A stretch of 9,576 bases of DNA, taken from the NCBI GenBank assembly GCA_039029935.1, contig JBCCFC010000450.1, positions 1 through 9,576 of the forward strand, in the 5' to 3' direction. The notes under the pieces were generated by a model. The model ran no database searches. It saw nothing but the letters and a program-made list of their open reading frames with translations, and was not told where the DNA came from. Of the stretch, positions 1 to 7,461 are shown piece by piece; the stretch's first letter is position 1; the number at the start of each line of letters is the position of its first letter. This DNA is from G039029935 sp039029935 (lineage in GTDB: Bacteria; Chloroflexota; Anaerolineae; Caldilineales; Caldilineaceae). A program made the translations under genes and the position numbers.

Positions 1-43
1 CGCGGATTAGATTTGAGGCCAATCCGCGCTCCCTAAATCCGCG
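1..43. repeat. CGGATT-motif cluster with a hairpin, downstream of the 218-aa gene
   Basis: CGCGGATT at 1-8 is the exact reverse complement of AATCCGCG at 21-28, giving an 8-bp stem with a 12-base loop. A further AAATCCGCG lies at 35-43. The cluster sits just past the stop codon of the minus-strand gene at 60-716, so the hairpin could act as its transcription end, but no T-run follows within the window. The same core recurs between the two subtilase genes (4042-4160) and as AATCCG at 835-840, so I favour a dispersed intergenic repeat. The window edge may cut it. Confidence 0.5.
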
Positions 44-59
44 ACTATGCCCTATCACA

Positions 60-716
60 TCACGCTGTATAGTCAATAATAATCGCCTTCAGTGCCTTGA
101 GCATCCGAAATATATCAAACAGGCTTTCCTCGGTGGCGAGGTAACTGCGGCTGATGGTGTATTGCTTGCCTTCCAGCACGACAAAAAACCATTGTTGCCC
201 GACCACATAGCAACCATAGATGGGATGTTCGTGCTGGTTCAACGCCTGAGCGACAAGCATCGCAGCAACGGTTTGCCCCGCAGGGTCTCCAGTGGACCCA
301 ATTTCGCGCTTATACTCGGTGAAGGCAAACATAGGGATTTCGGGTTCTCGATAGCCCGTCGCAATCATGCCATCTGGCTCGCCACCCAACTCAATTTTTT
401 TGTCGTCAACCACACTCACTAGCTCTGTCTCGATATGTCGCCCAGCAAAAAAGTTGTAGCGGTACAAGTCCCAGAACTGCACCATCGTCATCACAGGACC
501 AATAAAATTGATGACAAGTTCCTGTTCATTCCACGCGTCATAATTGATGCGGATATCAGATAGACGCGCATTGAGCATCAATTGTTCTGCCTCTGTAATC
601 GGCTGCTCATCCTGTGTCCAGCGGTCGAGCGTCGGGCGAGAAAACGTGCGACGCAGCCCAAAGGTCTTTTCTAAATACGTGATGGAACACTGTCGAAAAG
701 TTTTGCTTATCATCAT
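60..716 (-). CDS. Uncharacterised 218-aa protein with PD-(D/E)XK-like residue pattern
   Basis: I recognise the general family (about 220-residue proteins of unknown function seen in Bacteroidota, Cyanobacteria and similar groups) but no named function. What can be seen: an N-terminal helical part, a 'WNEQELVINFIGP' segment at residues 62-74, then E113-P-D115, a beta-strand ending E134-Y-K136, and DPAGQTVAAM with D144 and Q148, followed by strands around 'GQQWFFVVLEGKQY' (173-186). An acidic residue followed by E-x-K and a Gln on the next helix is the layout of the PD-(D/E)XK nuclease-like fold, so a nuclease-like or nucleic-acid-associated role is possible but unproven. No signal peptide or membrane segment is visible. 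Two adjacent ATGs (714-716 and 711-713) follow a purine run (complement of 717-724, GGGAGGGG). Spacing is only about 2 bases to the first ATG and 5 to the second, so the second Met is the better start by spacing. It is a single gene, divergent from the first subtilase. Confidence 0.75.
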   Translation of the reverse strand: MMISKTFRQCSITYLEKTFGLRRTFSRPTLDRWTQDEQPITEAEQLMLNARLSDIRINYDAWNEQELVINFIGPVMTMVQFWDLYRYNFFAGRHIETELVSVVDDKKIELGGEPDGMIATGYREPEIPMFAFTEYKREIGSTGDPAGQTVAAMLVAQALNQHEHPIYGCYVVGQQWFFVVLEGKQYTISRSYLATEESLFDIFRMLKALKAIIIDYTA

Positions 717-860
717 CCCCTCCCATCAATCTCATCTAAAAACATCCACGCAACCCCTAGTGTATGCCAAAACATACACAGCCACGAAATTAACCAAAAC
801 GCGGATACGGAAGAACACAGACAAGTAGATAATGAATCCGTTTTAGGTCTGAAAAAGTAT

Positions 861-943
861 ACTAATCACTAATCACTAATCACTAATCACTAATCACTAA
901 TCACTAATCACTAATCACTAATCACTAATCACTAATCACTAAT
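861..943. repeat. Heptanucleotide tandem array (ACTAATC)n, 11.9 copies
   Basis: Eleven perfect copies of ACTAATC run from 861 to 937, followed by a partial copy (ACTAAT) at 938-943. Every reading frame on the plus strand meets TAA stops, so the array is not coding. Short heptameric arrays of this kind (STRRs) are known from filamentous cyanobacteria, and I infer a similar neutral or slippage-prone element here. It sits about 120 bases before the first subtilase start, so copy-number change would alter the spacing of upstream elements but not a reading frame. Confidence 0.95.
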
Positions 944-1049
944 TTTCACTTTTTTCAAAATTCATTCGGGAATTTGCCCAAAACCTGTGTTTATTCATGT
1001 AGCAGCACACAGCGCTGCTCGAAATCAATGAACATTACTGGATAAAGAG

Positions 1050-1056
1050 TAAGGAC
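1050..1056 (+). promoter_or_regulatory. Likely ribosome binding site of subtilase 1
   Basis: TAAGGAC ends eight bases before the ATG at 1065. It is the only Shine-Dalgarno-like purine run near the first Met. The next in-frame Met (residue 26, base 1140) has a C/A-rich upstream with no such site, which supports the 1065 start. Confidence 0.5.
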
Positions 1057-1064
1057 AAATTCCA

Positions 1065-4031
1065 ATGAAACAACAAGTCACACCATCACAAATAGTGGCT
1101 GGTGTAGGGGCCACAGACCCGCACCACCCACCACACAACATGGTAGATTCTCTCATACAGACAGCCTCATTCGTCGTGTGCAGCATCGCACTGCTCGCGA
1201 CGATTGCCGGACTCACACTCATGGGGCAGCCGCCCACTTCAGCACAGGCAGCGTCAGCGCAACTGCCTGATACTGTATCCGATAGCACTGTATCAGAGAA
1301 CACTATCCCAGCCTTTGGCATTCAGGAGCAGAAGACCTACATCGTGCTCTTTAAGGACGAAGAGGTCGGGCCAGAGTCCAATGGCATCAGCATCAGCGAG
1401 TATTCGACCATGCTGGTGGACCTTTATAGTGGTACGCTCCAGCACACCTATGAGACGGCGTTGCAGGGCTTTGCGGCAGACTTGACACCCGATGCAGCGT
1501 CACAGATTGCGGCCATGCCCGATGTCGAGGAGGTGATTGAGGATACCGAAATAGAGTTGGTATCAAGTGTTATGGCTAGCAGTATCTCGCCCAACGCCAC
1601 ACAGCCATCGGCCACGTGGGGGTTGGACCGTGTGGACCAGCGCAGTCTACCGCTCAACAGCAGCTACAGCTATAACAATGACGCCTCTGATGTACATGTC
1701 TATGTCATCGACACAGGCATCCGCACACAGCATGAGGAGTTTGGCGGGCGTGTGGGTAATGGCTACAGCAGTATCCGCGACGACAATGGGACCAACGACT
1801 GTCATGGACATGGCACACATGTGGCGGGTACGGTCGCGGGCAGCACCTATGGGGTGGCGAAGTCGGCCCAGCTCTATCCCATCCGTGTGTTAAGCTGTTC
1901 GGGGCGCGGCACAACCGCAGGCGTCATCGCTGGCGTTGATTGGGTCACAGCCAACCACCGCTCACCCGCCGTTGCCAACATGAGCTTGGGTGGTGCAAGC
2001 AACTCCGCGCTTGACAAGGCTGTCGAGAACTCCATTCGGGCAGGTGTCACCTATGTGGTCGCCGCGGGCAACAGCCGTCAGAGTGCCTGTCATGCATCAC
2101 CCGCCCGTGTCGATGAAGCCATAACCATCGGCGCCAGCACCAACAGCGATGCCCGTGCCAGCTTCTCGAACTATGGCTCATGTGTCGATCTCTTTGCACC
2201 GGGACACAACATCACCTCGGCATGGAGCAACACCAACAGCGGCACTAAGACCATCAGTGGCACATCAATGGCCTCTCCCCATGTCGCCGGAGCCGCCGCC
2301 CTCTATCTGCAAAGCAATCCCAGCCATGCACCCGCCACCGTCTTTGAGGCTATCCTCGACCAAGCCTCCACTGGCAAGCTCTCGGACATCGGCTCAGGCT
2401 CACCCAATCTGCTGCTCTACACGATGTTTGGTGGTAGCTCACCGACACCAGTACCAACAACTCGCCCAACAACTCGCCCAACAACTGCACCGACTCGTGT
2501 GCCAACGGTAACGCCAACCCCCACCCGCCAACCCGATGAGGAAGATGCCACGCTCTATGTCGAAGGCACACCCATCACCATGCAGGTCGGTGAAACCCGC
2601 TATGTTGACTTCATGGTCAGCGCAGGCACGGTTGATGTCAACGGTGTGCAGATCAACGGCAAGCTCGATCCACGCTATCTCAAGATTGTGGGCATCGAAC
2701 GCAACACCGACAAGCTCTCACAGGTACTGGATAATCCGCAGTATGACGCCAGCACAGGCACATTCCGCTATGGCGCAGGCACACTCAACGGCACGGTCAA
2801 CGGCACATTTGAGGTGTTGCGTGTCGAGGTCGAGGCCATCGCCACCACCAGCGGAACCCGCATCGAATTTGTCGATGACTTCCCGCCCACCAACATCAGC
2901 GGACCCAGCGGCAGCGTGATGCGTGAGGCTCGTGATGGCATGGTCATCATCGAAGCATCAGCGGGTGCAACCTTGGCGGGTGAGGTCAAATTGCAGGGGC
3001 GTCCTGATGGCGAGAGCGATGCCAAGTCCGTGCCACTGACCGTCACGCTCTATCGCTCTGGCAGCAACACGCCTGTCACCACCATGAATGTGACCACCGA
3101 CCGCAACGCTCGCTTTAGCATGAGCAACCTTCCCACAGGCACCTATGATGTACAGATGGTCAATACGCACACGCTTGCCAGCCGTGCCCGCAACGTGGTT
3201 CTCAACGCAGGTCGCAACGCTGTCTTCTTGGGGCCATTGATGGAGGGTGATGTGGTCCAGAACAATCAGATTGTCATTGAAGACTTTGGTCCCTTTAGCG
3301 GTGGCTTTAATCGCCAAAAGGGGGACAGCGGCTTTGATGAGCGCACCGACCTCAACGAGGATGATTACACCAACATCCGTGACTTTGCCCTCATCTCTGG
3401 CAATTTTAACAAGCAGGGCGATTTGAGCTATGACGTTGGCAACCCACCCACGCTGCCCTTTGAACTGCCCACCGCCAAGCTCAACTTTGGCGAGGCCACC
3501 CGCTTTGTGGCTGTCGGCGAAACGATTGACCTGCCCATCTATGTGGACCCCAACGGCAGCAGCGTCAATGGCGTCACCGTCAACATGAACTTTGACAGCA
3601 ATGTCGTCGAGATTATCAGCGTCAACCTCTCCACCAGCCAACTCTCGACCACGCTCTTGGAGCCTATGGTAGACGCCACCAACGGTGTTTTCCAGTTTAG
3701 CGCAGGGCAAATTGGCACAACGGTCCACGAGCGTTTCCAAATTGCCACCGTGACCCTACGTCTCAAGGCGGCCACCTTTGGCTCCTCGCTGCGCTTTGTC
3801 CGCAACGACATTGACGGCACGGAGATCACAGGCATACAGGGCAGCGTCATGGACTTTGGCAGCTTGGAAGGCATTGTGCTTGCCAGCGAAGGCGGCGACC
3901 TTGGCGAGGACCCAGGCGGCTCGGATGAACTCGACTGCGCCTTTATCATAGGCATTTGCCCCGGTGATGAGAGCGATAACGACACGGCCACGCAGACCAA
4001 CAACGTCTTCTTGCCGATTGTGAGCCGCTAA
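1065..4031 (+). CDS. Secreted subtilisin-like protease with cohesin-like and dockerin-like modules (subtilase 1)
   Basis: A 988-residue exported S8 serine endopeptidase. A hydrophobic segment at about 29-53 with an AQA site at 60-62 forms the signal peptide, whose N-region is unusually long. Residues 90-165 are an inhibitor I9-like propeptide (TYIVLFK... LQGFAADLTPDA). The proteinase K-like domain (about 183-455) has catalytic D216 (VIDTGI), H249 (GHGTHVAG) and S401 (GTSMASPHVAG), with oxyanion N336 (AAGN), so it should be active. A Pro/Thr linker covers 459-490. Then come a cohesin-like domain (about 494-630), a CnaB/carboxypeptidase-regulatory-like beta domain (634-725), a dockerin-like segment (728-784) whose second loop D762-x-N764-x-D766...N770...D773 fits a calcium loop while the first (D729, N733, D740) is degenerate, and a second cohesin-like domain (about 800-940). 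The protein ends NVFLPIVSR, possibly a sorting tail. The same architecture follows in the gene at 4223. Subtilase identity is secure; the module names rest on motifs read by eye. Confidence 0.93.
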   Translation: MKQQVTPSQIVAGVGATDPHHPPHNMVDSLIQTASFVVCSIALLATIAGLTLMGQPPTSAQAASAQLPDTVSDSTVSENTIPAFGIQEQKTYIVLFKDEEVGPESNGISISEYSTMLVDLYSGTLQHTYETALQGFAADLTPDAASQIAAMPDVEEVIEDTEIELVSSVMASSISPNATQPSATWGLDRVDQRSLPLNSSYSYNNDASDVHVYVIDTGIRTQHEEFGGRVGNGYSSIRDDNGTNDCHGHGTHVAGTVAGSTYGVAKSAQLYPIRVLSCSGRGTTAGVIAGVDWVTANHRSPAVANMSLGGASNSALDKAVENSIRAGVTYVVAAGNSRQSACHASPARVDEAITIGASTNSDARASFSNYGSCVDLFAPGHNITSAWSNTNSGTKTISGTSMASPHVAGAAALYLQSNPSHAPATVFEAILDQASTGKLSDIGSGSPNLLLYTMFGGSSPTPVPTTRPTTRPTTAPTRVPTVTPTPTRQPDEEDATLYVEGTPITMQVGETRYVDFMVSAGTVDVNGVQINGKLDPRYLKIVGIERNTDKLSQVLDNPQYDASTGTFRYGAGTLNGTVNGTFEVLRVEVEAIATTSGTRIEFVDDFPPTNISGPSGSVMREARDGMVIIEASAGATLAGEVKLQGRPDGESDAKSVPLTVTLYRSGSNTPVTTMNVTTDRNARFSMSNLPTGTYDVQMVNTHTLASRARNVVLNAGRNAVFLGPLMEGDVVQNNQIVIEDFGPFSGGFNRQKGDSGFDERTDLNEDDYTNIRDFALISGNFNKQGDLSYDVGNPPTLPFELPTAKLNFGEATRFVAVGETIDLPIYVDPNGSSVNGVTVNMNFDSNVVEIISVNLSTSQLSTTLLEPMVDATNGVFQFSAGQIGTTVHERFQIATVTLRLKAATFGSSLRFVRNDIDGTEITGIQGSVMDFGSLEGIVLASEGGDLGEDPGGSDELDCAFIIGICPGDESDNDTATQTNNVFLPIVSR
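2454..2488 (+). repeat. 12-bp tandem repeat in the PT-linker of subtilase 1
   Basis: CCAACAACTCG starts at 2454 and 2466, with a slightly changed copy at 2478, giving a 12-base period that encodes repeated P-T-T-R/A. Keeping the unit a multiple of three lets the linker length vary without a frameshift. It separates the protease domain from the first cohesin-like domain. Confidence 0.8.
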
Positions 4032-4041
4032 GATACTACAG

Positions 4042-4164
4042 CGGATTTGGGTAAGGAACGGATTTGGGATTCGACGAGTAATAAAAAATCCGGTCCTCTG
4101 GAAATACGACAACGGATTTAGGAGGGGCAGATTTCTGGCTCCGTGATCGGTAAAAATCCGTTCC
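4042..4164. repeat. Five CGGATTT copies in both orientations between the subtilase genes
   Basis: CGGATTT occurs at 4042-4048, 4059-4065 and 4113-4119, and its complement AAATCCG at 4086-4092 and 4154-4160. Two pairings are possible: GGAACGGATTT (4055-4065) with AAATCCGTTCC (4154-4164), an 11-bp perfect inverted repeat, and inside it AAATCCG (4086-4092) with CGGATTT (4113-4119). This could fold into a nested structure that ends transcription from subtilase 1 or limits read-through into subtilase 2. The motif also occurs at 1-41 and 835-840, so a dispersed repeat family is at least as likely. Confidence 0.7.
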
Positions 4165-4170
4165 CATCCG

Positions 4171-4188
4171 GGGAACCCTCTGGGTCCC
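4171..4188 (+). other. Small imperfect hairpin upstream of subtilase 2
   Basis: GGGAACC at 4171-4177 can pair with GGGTCCC-type sequence at 4182-4188 (six pairs, one mismatch, four-base loop). It lies about 35 bases before the start of the second subtilase. With no T-run after it, a leader structure is more plausible than a terminator. Weak evidence. Confidence 0.25.
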
Positions 4189-4208
4189 GTTGTAGTAAAA
4201 ATAACCAT

Positions 4209-4214
4209 AAAGGA
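4209..4214 (+). promoter_or_regulatory. Ribosome binding site of subtilase 2
   Basis: AAAGGA lies eight bases before the ATG at 4223 and supports that start over any internal Met. The surrounding bases are A-rich. Confidence 0.65.
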
Positions 4215-4222
4215 ACCGTAAC

Positions 4223-7200
4223 ATGAACCAAACAACAAATCAATCAGCCAAACATATCGCTCGGATGCAGCAAATTCACAACGAGGCACTCATGCTCTTC
4301 TGGCGTACACTTATCATCAGCATGGCCGTGATGTTTGTCATCGTCACCATCGCCGTCATCTTTACCAATTCAGCCCTAGCTGATACAACACCGACCGATA
4401 CAGTACCCGCCGATACAGTACCCGCTCAAATCAGCATCAGCCCAGCACAGGGCATTGAACAGGAAGCCAGTTACATCGTGCTTTTCCATAAAGATGTGGT
4501 CGGGTTGAATGCCGATTTTGGGGTCGCTGAACTGTCGGCACAATTGGTGGCCGAGTTTGAAGGCACACTCCACCACACCTATCAGCACAGCGTCCAAGGC
4601 TTTGCGGCTGACCTGACACCCGCTGCGGTTGCGGCGTTGGAAGCCCGTGACGATGTTGCTGGGGTCATCCCCGATGGTGAGGTCGAGATGCTGGCAATGC
4701 CCACCATGCTGACAGAGCCCATCATGCTAACAGAGGCAGACCAGCAGACTACACAGACCACGGCTTGGGGGCTGGACCGTGTTGACCAACGCGACCTGCC
4801 ACTTGATCAGCAATATCGCTACACCAACAATGGCAGCAGTGTCCATGTCTACACCTTTGACACGGGCATCCGCAGCAGCCACAGCGAGTTTGGCGACCGT
4901 GTACAGACGGGCTACAGCAGTCTGGAGGTGACCAGCAGTAGCACAGAAATTGGCACAGGAATTGGTACAGTGTCGATTGACAATGGCGGCATCGCCATCG
5001 AGAGCACCGAGGATTGTAATGGGCATGGCACACACGTAGCCTCGGTCATCGGTGGCAACACCTATGGAATCGCCAAAGCTGTTACGCTTCATCCCGTCCG
5101 TGTCCTCAAATGCAATGGTGGTGGTACATGGGCGACCGTACTCGCGGGGCTGGACTGGTTGGTTGCCAACCACGAGACACCTGCCATTGTCAACATGAGC
5201 TTGGGTGGACCAGCCAATGAAGCCATTGACCAAGCGATTGGCAATGCCATCAACGCGGGCATCACCTTTGTGGTGGCAGCGGGCAATGTCGGCAAGGACG
5301 CCTGTGACTATACGCCCGCCCGTCTCGACAACGCCATCACCGTTGGTGCTAGCACCAAGACCGATGGCCTGAGCAGCATCTCCAACACAGGTGAATGTGT
5401 AGACCTCTTTGCCCCAGGCGAGGAGATTGAGGGTGCATGGCACAGCGATGACAACGCCAGCAAGACCACCAAGGGGACATCGTTGGCGGCAGCGCATGTA
5501 ACAGGGGCGGCGGCACTCTATTTGCAGAGCAATCCTGATAGTACACCCGCACAGGTACTCAGCGCATTGGTGGCAAACGCAACCGCTGACCGTCTGACGC
5601 TCAACAGCAGTGCCGCACAGGTAGGGGCGATTGGCAGCAGCATGGTAGATACGTTCACCCAAGGCACACCCAATCTGTTGCTACACACGCTCTTTGGCAC
5701 AAACGAGCCTGCACCGACAGCAGTCCCAACGACTGCCCCGACTGCCGTGCCAACCTATACGCCGACAGCAACGCCAACCACTGTCCCGCCAACCAGTGTA
5801 CCCACCACTGCGCCAACATCTGCGCCGACAAATGCACCCACAACAGCCCCCACCGCTATCCCAACGGCTGTACCCACCGCCACACCAACCAATACCCCAC
5901 CACCTGCGCCACAGGATGCCGTCCTCTTGGTCGAGCCATCCCCGCTGGATATGACCGTTGGCGACATCAAGACCTTTGTCATCGCCGTCAACCCTGGCGT
6001 AGCCCCCGTCAATGGCGCACAGGTTCATGCACAAGTAGACCCGGCCTATCTGCGGATTCTCAGCGTCCAGAACAACACCGCTCATCTGCCCAATGTGTTG
6101 GATGAGGTCAAGATGGACGCCACTACAGGCACATTCAGCTACGGTGCGGGTCTGCTGGATGGTGTCGTCACCACGCCCTTTGACCTCTTGCAGGTGACAG
6201 TCGAGGCACTGGCACCGATTACCCAGACCGCCATCCGCTTCCTTGACACGTTCCCCAAGAGCGATGTCAGCGCACCCAACGGCAGTGTTCTCCGTGAAGC
6301 GCACGATGGTACAGTGACGATTAGCGCCGCCGCCGCCAGCCATGCCACGCTCAAGGGGACAATTGGCTTGCAGGGTCGTCCCACAGGCAGCAGTGCAGCC
6401 AAGATGGTCCCGCTCACGGTCAAGCTCTACCCCACGGGCAGCGACACGGCATCCACCAGCTTTTCGGTCATGACCGACCCCGACGCCAGCTTCTCGCATA
6501 GCTGTATCGCCCCTGGCACCTATGACATCGAGTTGACCAGCGAACACACCTTGGTCAGCCGTGCCACCAATGTGGCATTGACGAATGGGCAGAATGACAT
6601 CTATCTGGGTGAACTGGTTGAAGGCGACATCGAGCCAAACAACCATGTGACCGAAGGCGACCTGACTGTGCTGCAAAATGCCTTTAACCGCTGTAAAAAT
6701 AGCCAGGCCAGCCAAGCCAGCAGCACCAGCTTCCAAGGGCGCACCGACCTCAACAACGACACCTGCACCGACATTGTGGATTTTGGCCTGCTCGCTGGCA
6801 ACTTCAATCGCCAAGGTATGGTCGAGTATGATGTCGCCAGCCCACCCGACGTGCCGCTGCTCGATGCACAGATGGCGACCATCGGCTTTGAATTTGGTGT
6901 CCGTGAAATGCGCGTTGGCGACACAGCACAGTTGGGTATCTTTGTCACTCCCAACAACAGCCCGGTCAATGGCCTCAACGCCCACCTGCGCTTTGACCCC
7001 ACCCTCGTTGAAGTCACCAAAGTGGACCTGTTCACGCAACAGTTCACCACAGTACTCGCCGAGCCGCAGATTGACAACGAAGCCGGAACCATCCGCTTTA
7101 GCACGGGGCTGTTGGGCAACACGCTCTCCGACCGCTTCCAAGTGGCAATCGTCCATGTCACCCTCAAGGACGACACCGAAGGCACATCCATCCGCTTCCG

Positions 7201-7372
7201 CCGAGCCTTCCCCGCCACCAACCTCACCGGACCCAACGGCAGCGTCCTCGACACGATGGAAGGCGTTGTCCTCACCAGCAACAACGACCCTAATATGGAT
7301 GTCCTGCCCGAAGGGGATGAGGGGGCGCAGACGGTGGTTGCGCGGTTGTTTTTGCCGATTGTGGAGCGGTAG
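4223..7372 (+). CDS. Secreted subtilisin-like protease with cohesin-like and dockerin-like modules (subtilase 2)
   Basis: A 1049-residue paralogue of the preceding protease, same strand, 191 bases downstream. The signal peptide (basic N-region with K10, R14 and R28; hydrophobic 29-47; ALA site at 51-53) is followed by three short TDTVPA-type repeats (54-68). The I9-like propeptide is about 83-155. The S8 domain (about 181-491) has D213 (TFDTGI), H268 (GHGTHVAS), N355 (AAGN) and S420. The serine motif reads GTSLAAAHV, so the conserved Pro of GTSMAxPHV is Ala (A424). About 22 extra residues (Thr/Ser/Gly/Ile-rich, roughly 235-262) sit just before the His motif. A long PT linker (494-560) leads to a cohesin-like domain (about 565-702), a CnaB-like beta domain (706-798), a dockerin-like segment (801-865; second loop D842-x-N844-x-D846...D850...D853), another cohesin-like domain (about 880-1020) and a terminal RLFLPIVER. 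In one 53-residue block around the catalytic Asp I count 35 identities with subtilase 1. All catalytic residues are present, but activity is less certain because of the altered Ser motif. Confidence 0.93.
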   Translation: MNQTTNQSAKHIARMQQIHNEALMLFWRTLIISMAVMFVIVTIAVIFTNSALADTTPTDTVPADTVPAQISISPAQGIEQEASYIVLFHKDVVGLNADFGVAELSAQLVAEFEGTLHHTYQHSVQGFAADLTPAAVAALEARDDVAGVIPDGEVEMLAMPTMLTEPIMLTEADQQTTQTTAWGLDRVDQRDLPLDQQYRYTNNGSSVHVYTFDTGIRSSHSEFGDRVQTGYSSLEVTSSSTEIGTGIGTVSIDNGGIAIESTEDCNGHGTHVASVIGGNTYGIAKAVTLHPVRVLKCNGGGTWATVLAGLDWLVANHETPAIVNMSLGGPANEAIDQAIGNAINAGITFVVAAGNVGKDACDYTPARLDNAITVGASTKTDGLSSISNTGECVDLFAPGEEIEGAWHSDDNASKTTKGTSLAAAHVTGAAALYLQSNPDSTPAQVLSALVANATADRLTLNSSAAQVGAIGSSMVDTFTQGTPNLLLHTLFGTNEPAPTAVPTTAPTAVPTYTPTATPTTVPPTSVPTTAPTSAPTNAPTTAPTAIPTAVPTATPTNTPPPAPQDAVLLVEPSPLDMTVGDIKTFVIAVNPGVAPVNGAQVHAQVDPAYLRILSVQNNTAHLPNVLDEVKMDATTGTFSYGAGLLDGVVTTPFDLLQVTVEALAPITQTAIRFLDTFPKSDVSAPNGSVLREAHDGTVTISAAAASHATLKGTIGLQGRPTGSSAAKMVPLTVKLYPTGSDTASTSFSVMTDPDASFSHSCIAPGTYDIELTSEHTLVSRATNVALTNGQNDIYLGELVEGDIEPNNHVTEGDLTVLQNAFNRCKNSQASQASSTSFQGRTDLNNDTCTDIVDFGLLAGNFNRQGMVEYDVASPPDVPLLDAQMATIGFEFGVREMRVGDTAQLGIFVTPNNSPVNGLNAHLRFDPTLVEVTKVDLFTQQFTTVLAEPQIDNEAGTIRFSTGLLGNTLSDRFQVAIVHVTLKDDTEGTSIRFRRAFPATNLTGPNGSVLDTMEGVVLTSNNDPNMDVLPEGDEGAQTVVARLFLPIVER
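4381..4425 (+). repeat. 15-bp tandem repeat just after the signal peptide of subtilase 2
   Basis: CGATACAGTACCCGC occurs perfectly at 4396-4410 and 4411-4425, preceded by a diverged copy at 4381-4395. It encodes DTTPT-DTVPA-DTVPA at the mature N-terminus of the propeptide. The perfect copy pair suggests a recent in-frame duplication. Confidence 0.8.
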
Positions 7373-7374
7373 TT

Positions 7375-7450
7375 GGTATTCGGTGGGTCGGTATTCGGTG
7401 GGTCGGTATGTCGGTATTCGGTGGACTGGTGGGTCGGTATTCGGTGGGTT
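7375..7450. repeat. 15-bp GGTATTCGGTGGGTC repeat cluster
   Basis: Perfect units lie at 7375-7389 and 7390-7404. A shortened unit (GGTATGTC) is at 7405-7412, an altered one with an insertion at 7413-7435, and a last unit ending in T at 7436-7450. The cluster starts two bases after the TAG of subtilase 2 and is non-coding. I do not recognise a family. Confidence 0.85.
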
Positions 7451-7461
7451 GATACTGACCT

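Larger units (their letters stand above)
717..1064. other. Non-coding gap between divergent genes
   Basis: This 348-base stretch has no convincing gene; a 94-aa plus-strand frame reaching into it (544-828) lies mostly antisense to the 218-aa gene. It should hold promoters for the minus-strand gene at 716 and the plus-strand subtilase at 1065. It contains the heptamer array (861-943), scattered CGGAT-type motifs (CGCGGATA at 800-807, AATCCG at 835-840) and a 6-bp stem hairpin AGCAGC/GCTGCT at 1001-1006 and 1014-1019, 46 bases before the subtilase start. I find no -35/-10 pair good enough to call. Confidence 0.6.

Noticed and set aside
1..943. CRISPR array suggested by the 7-mer array and the dispersed CGGATT copies
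   Set aside because: The 7-mer array has no spacers and the CGGATT copies are short, irregularly spaced and in both orientations.
5681..7156. 491-codon open frame on the minus strand opposite subtilase 2, with others at 4727-5662 and 2958-3740
   Set aside because: They are antisense to clearly recognisable protease and cohesin-like domains, contain no known domain, and are expected from the GC-rich codon use of the plus-strand genes.
1065..7372. One gene split into two by a frameshift or stop
   Set aside because: Each frame has its own signal peptide, full domain set, ribosome binding site and C-terminal tail, so these are two complete paralogues.
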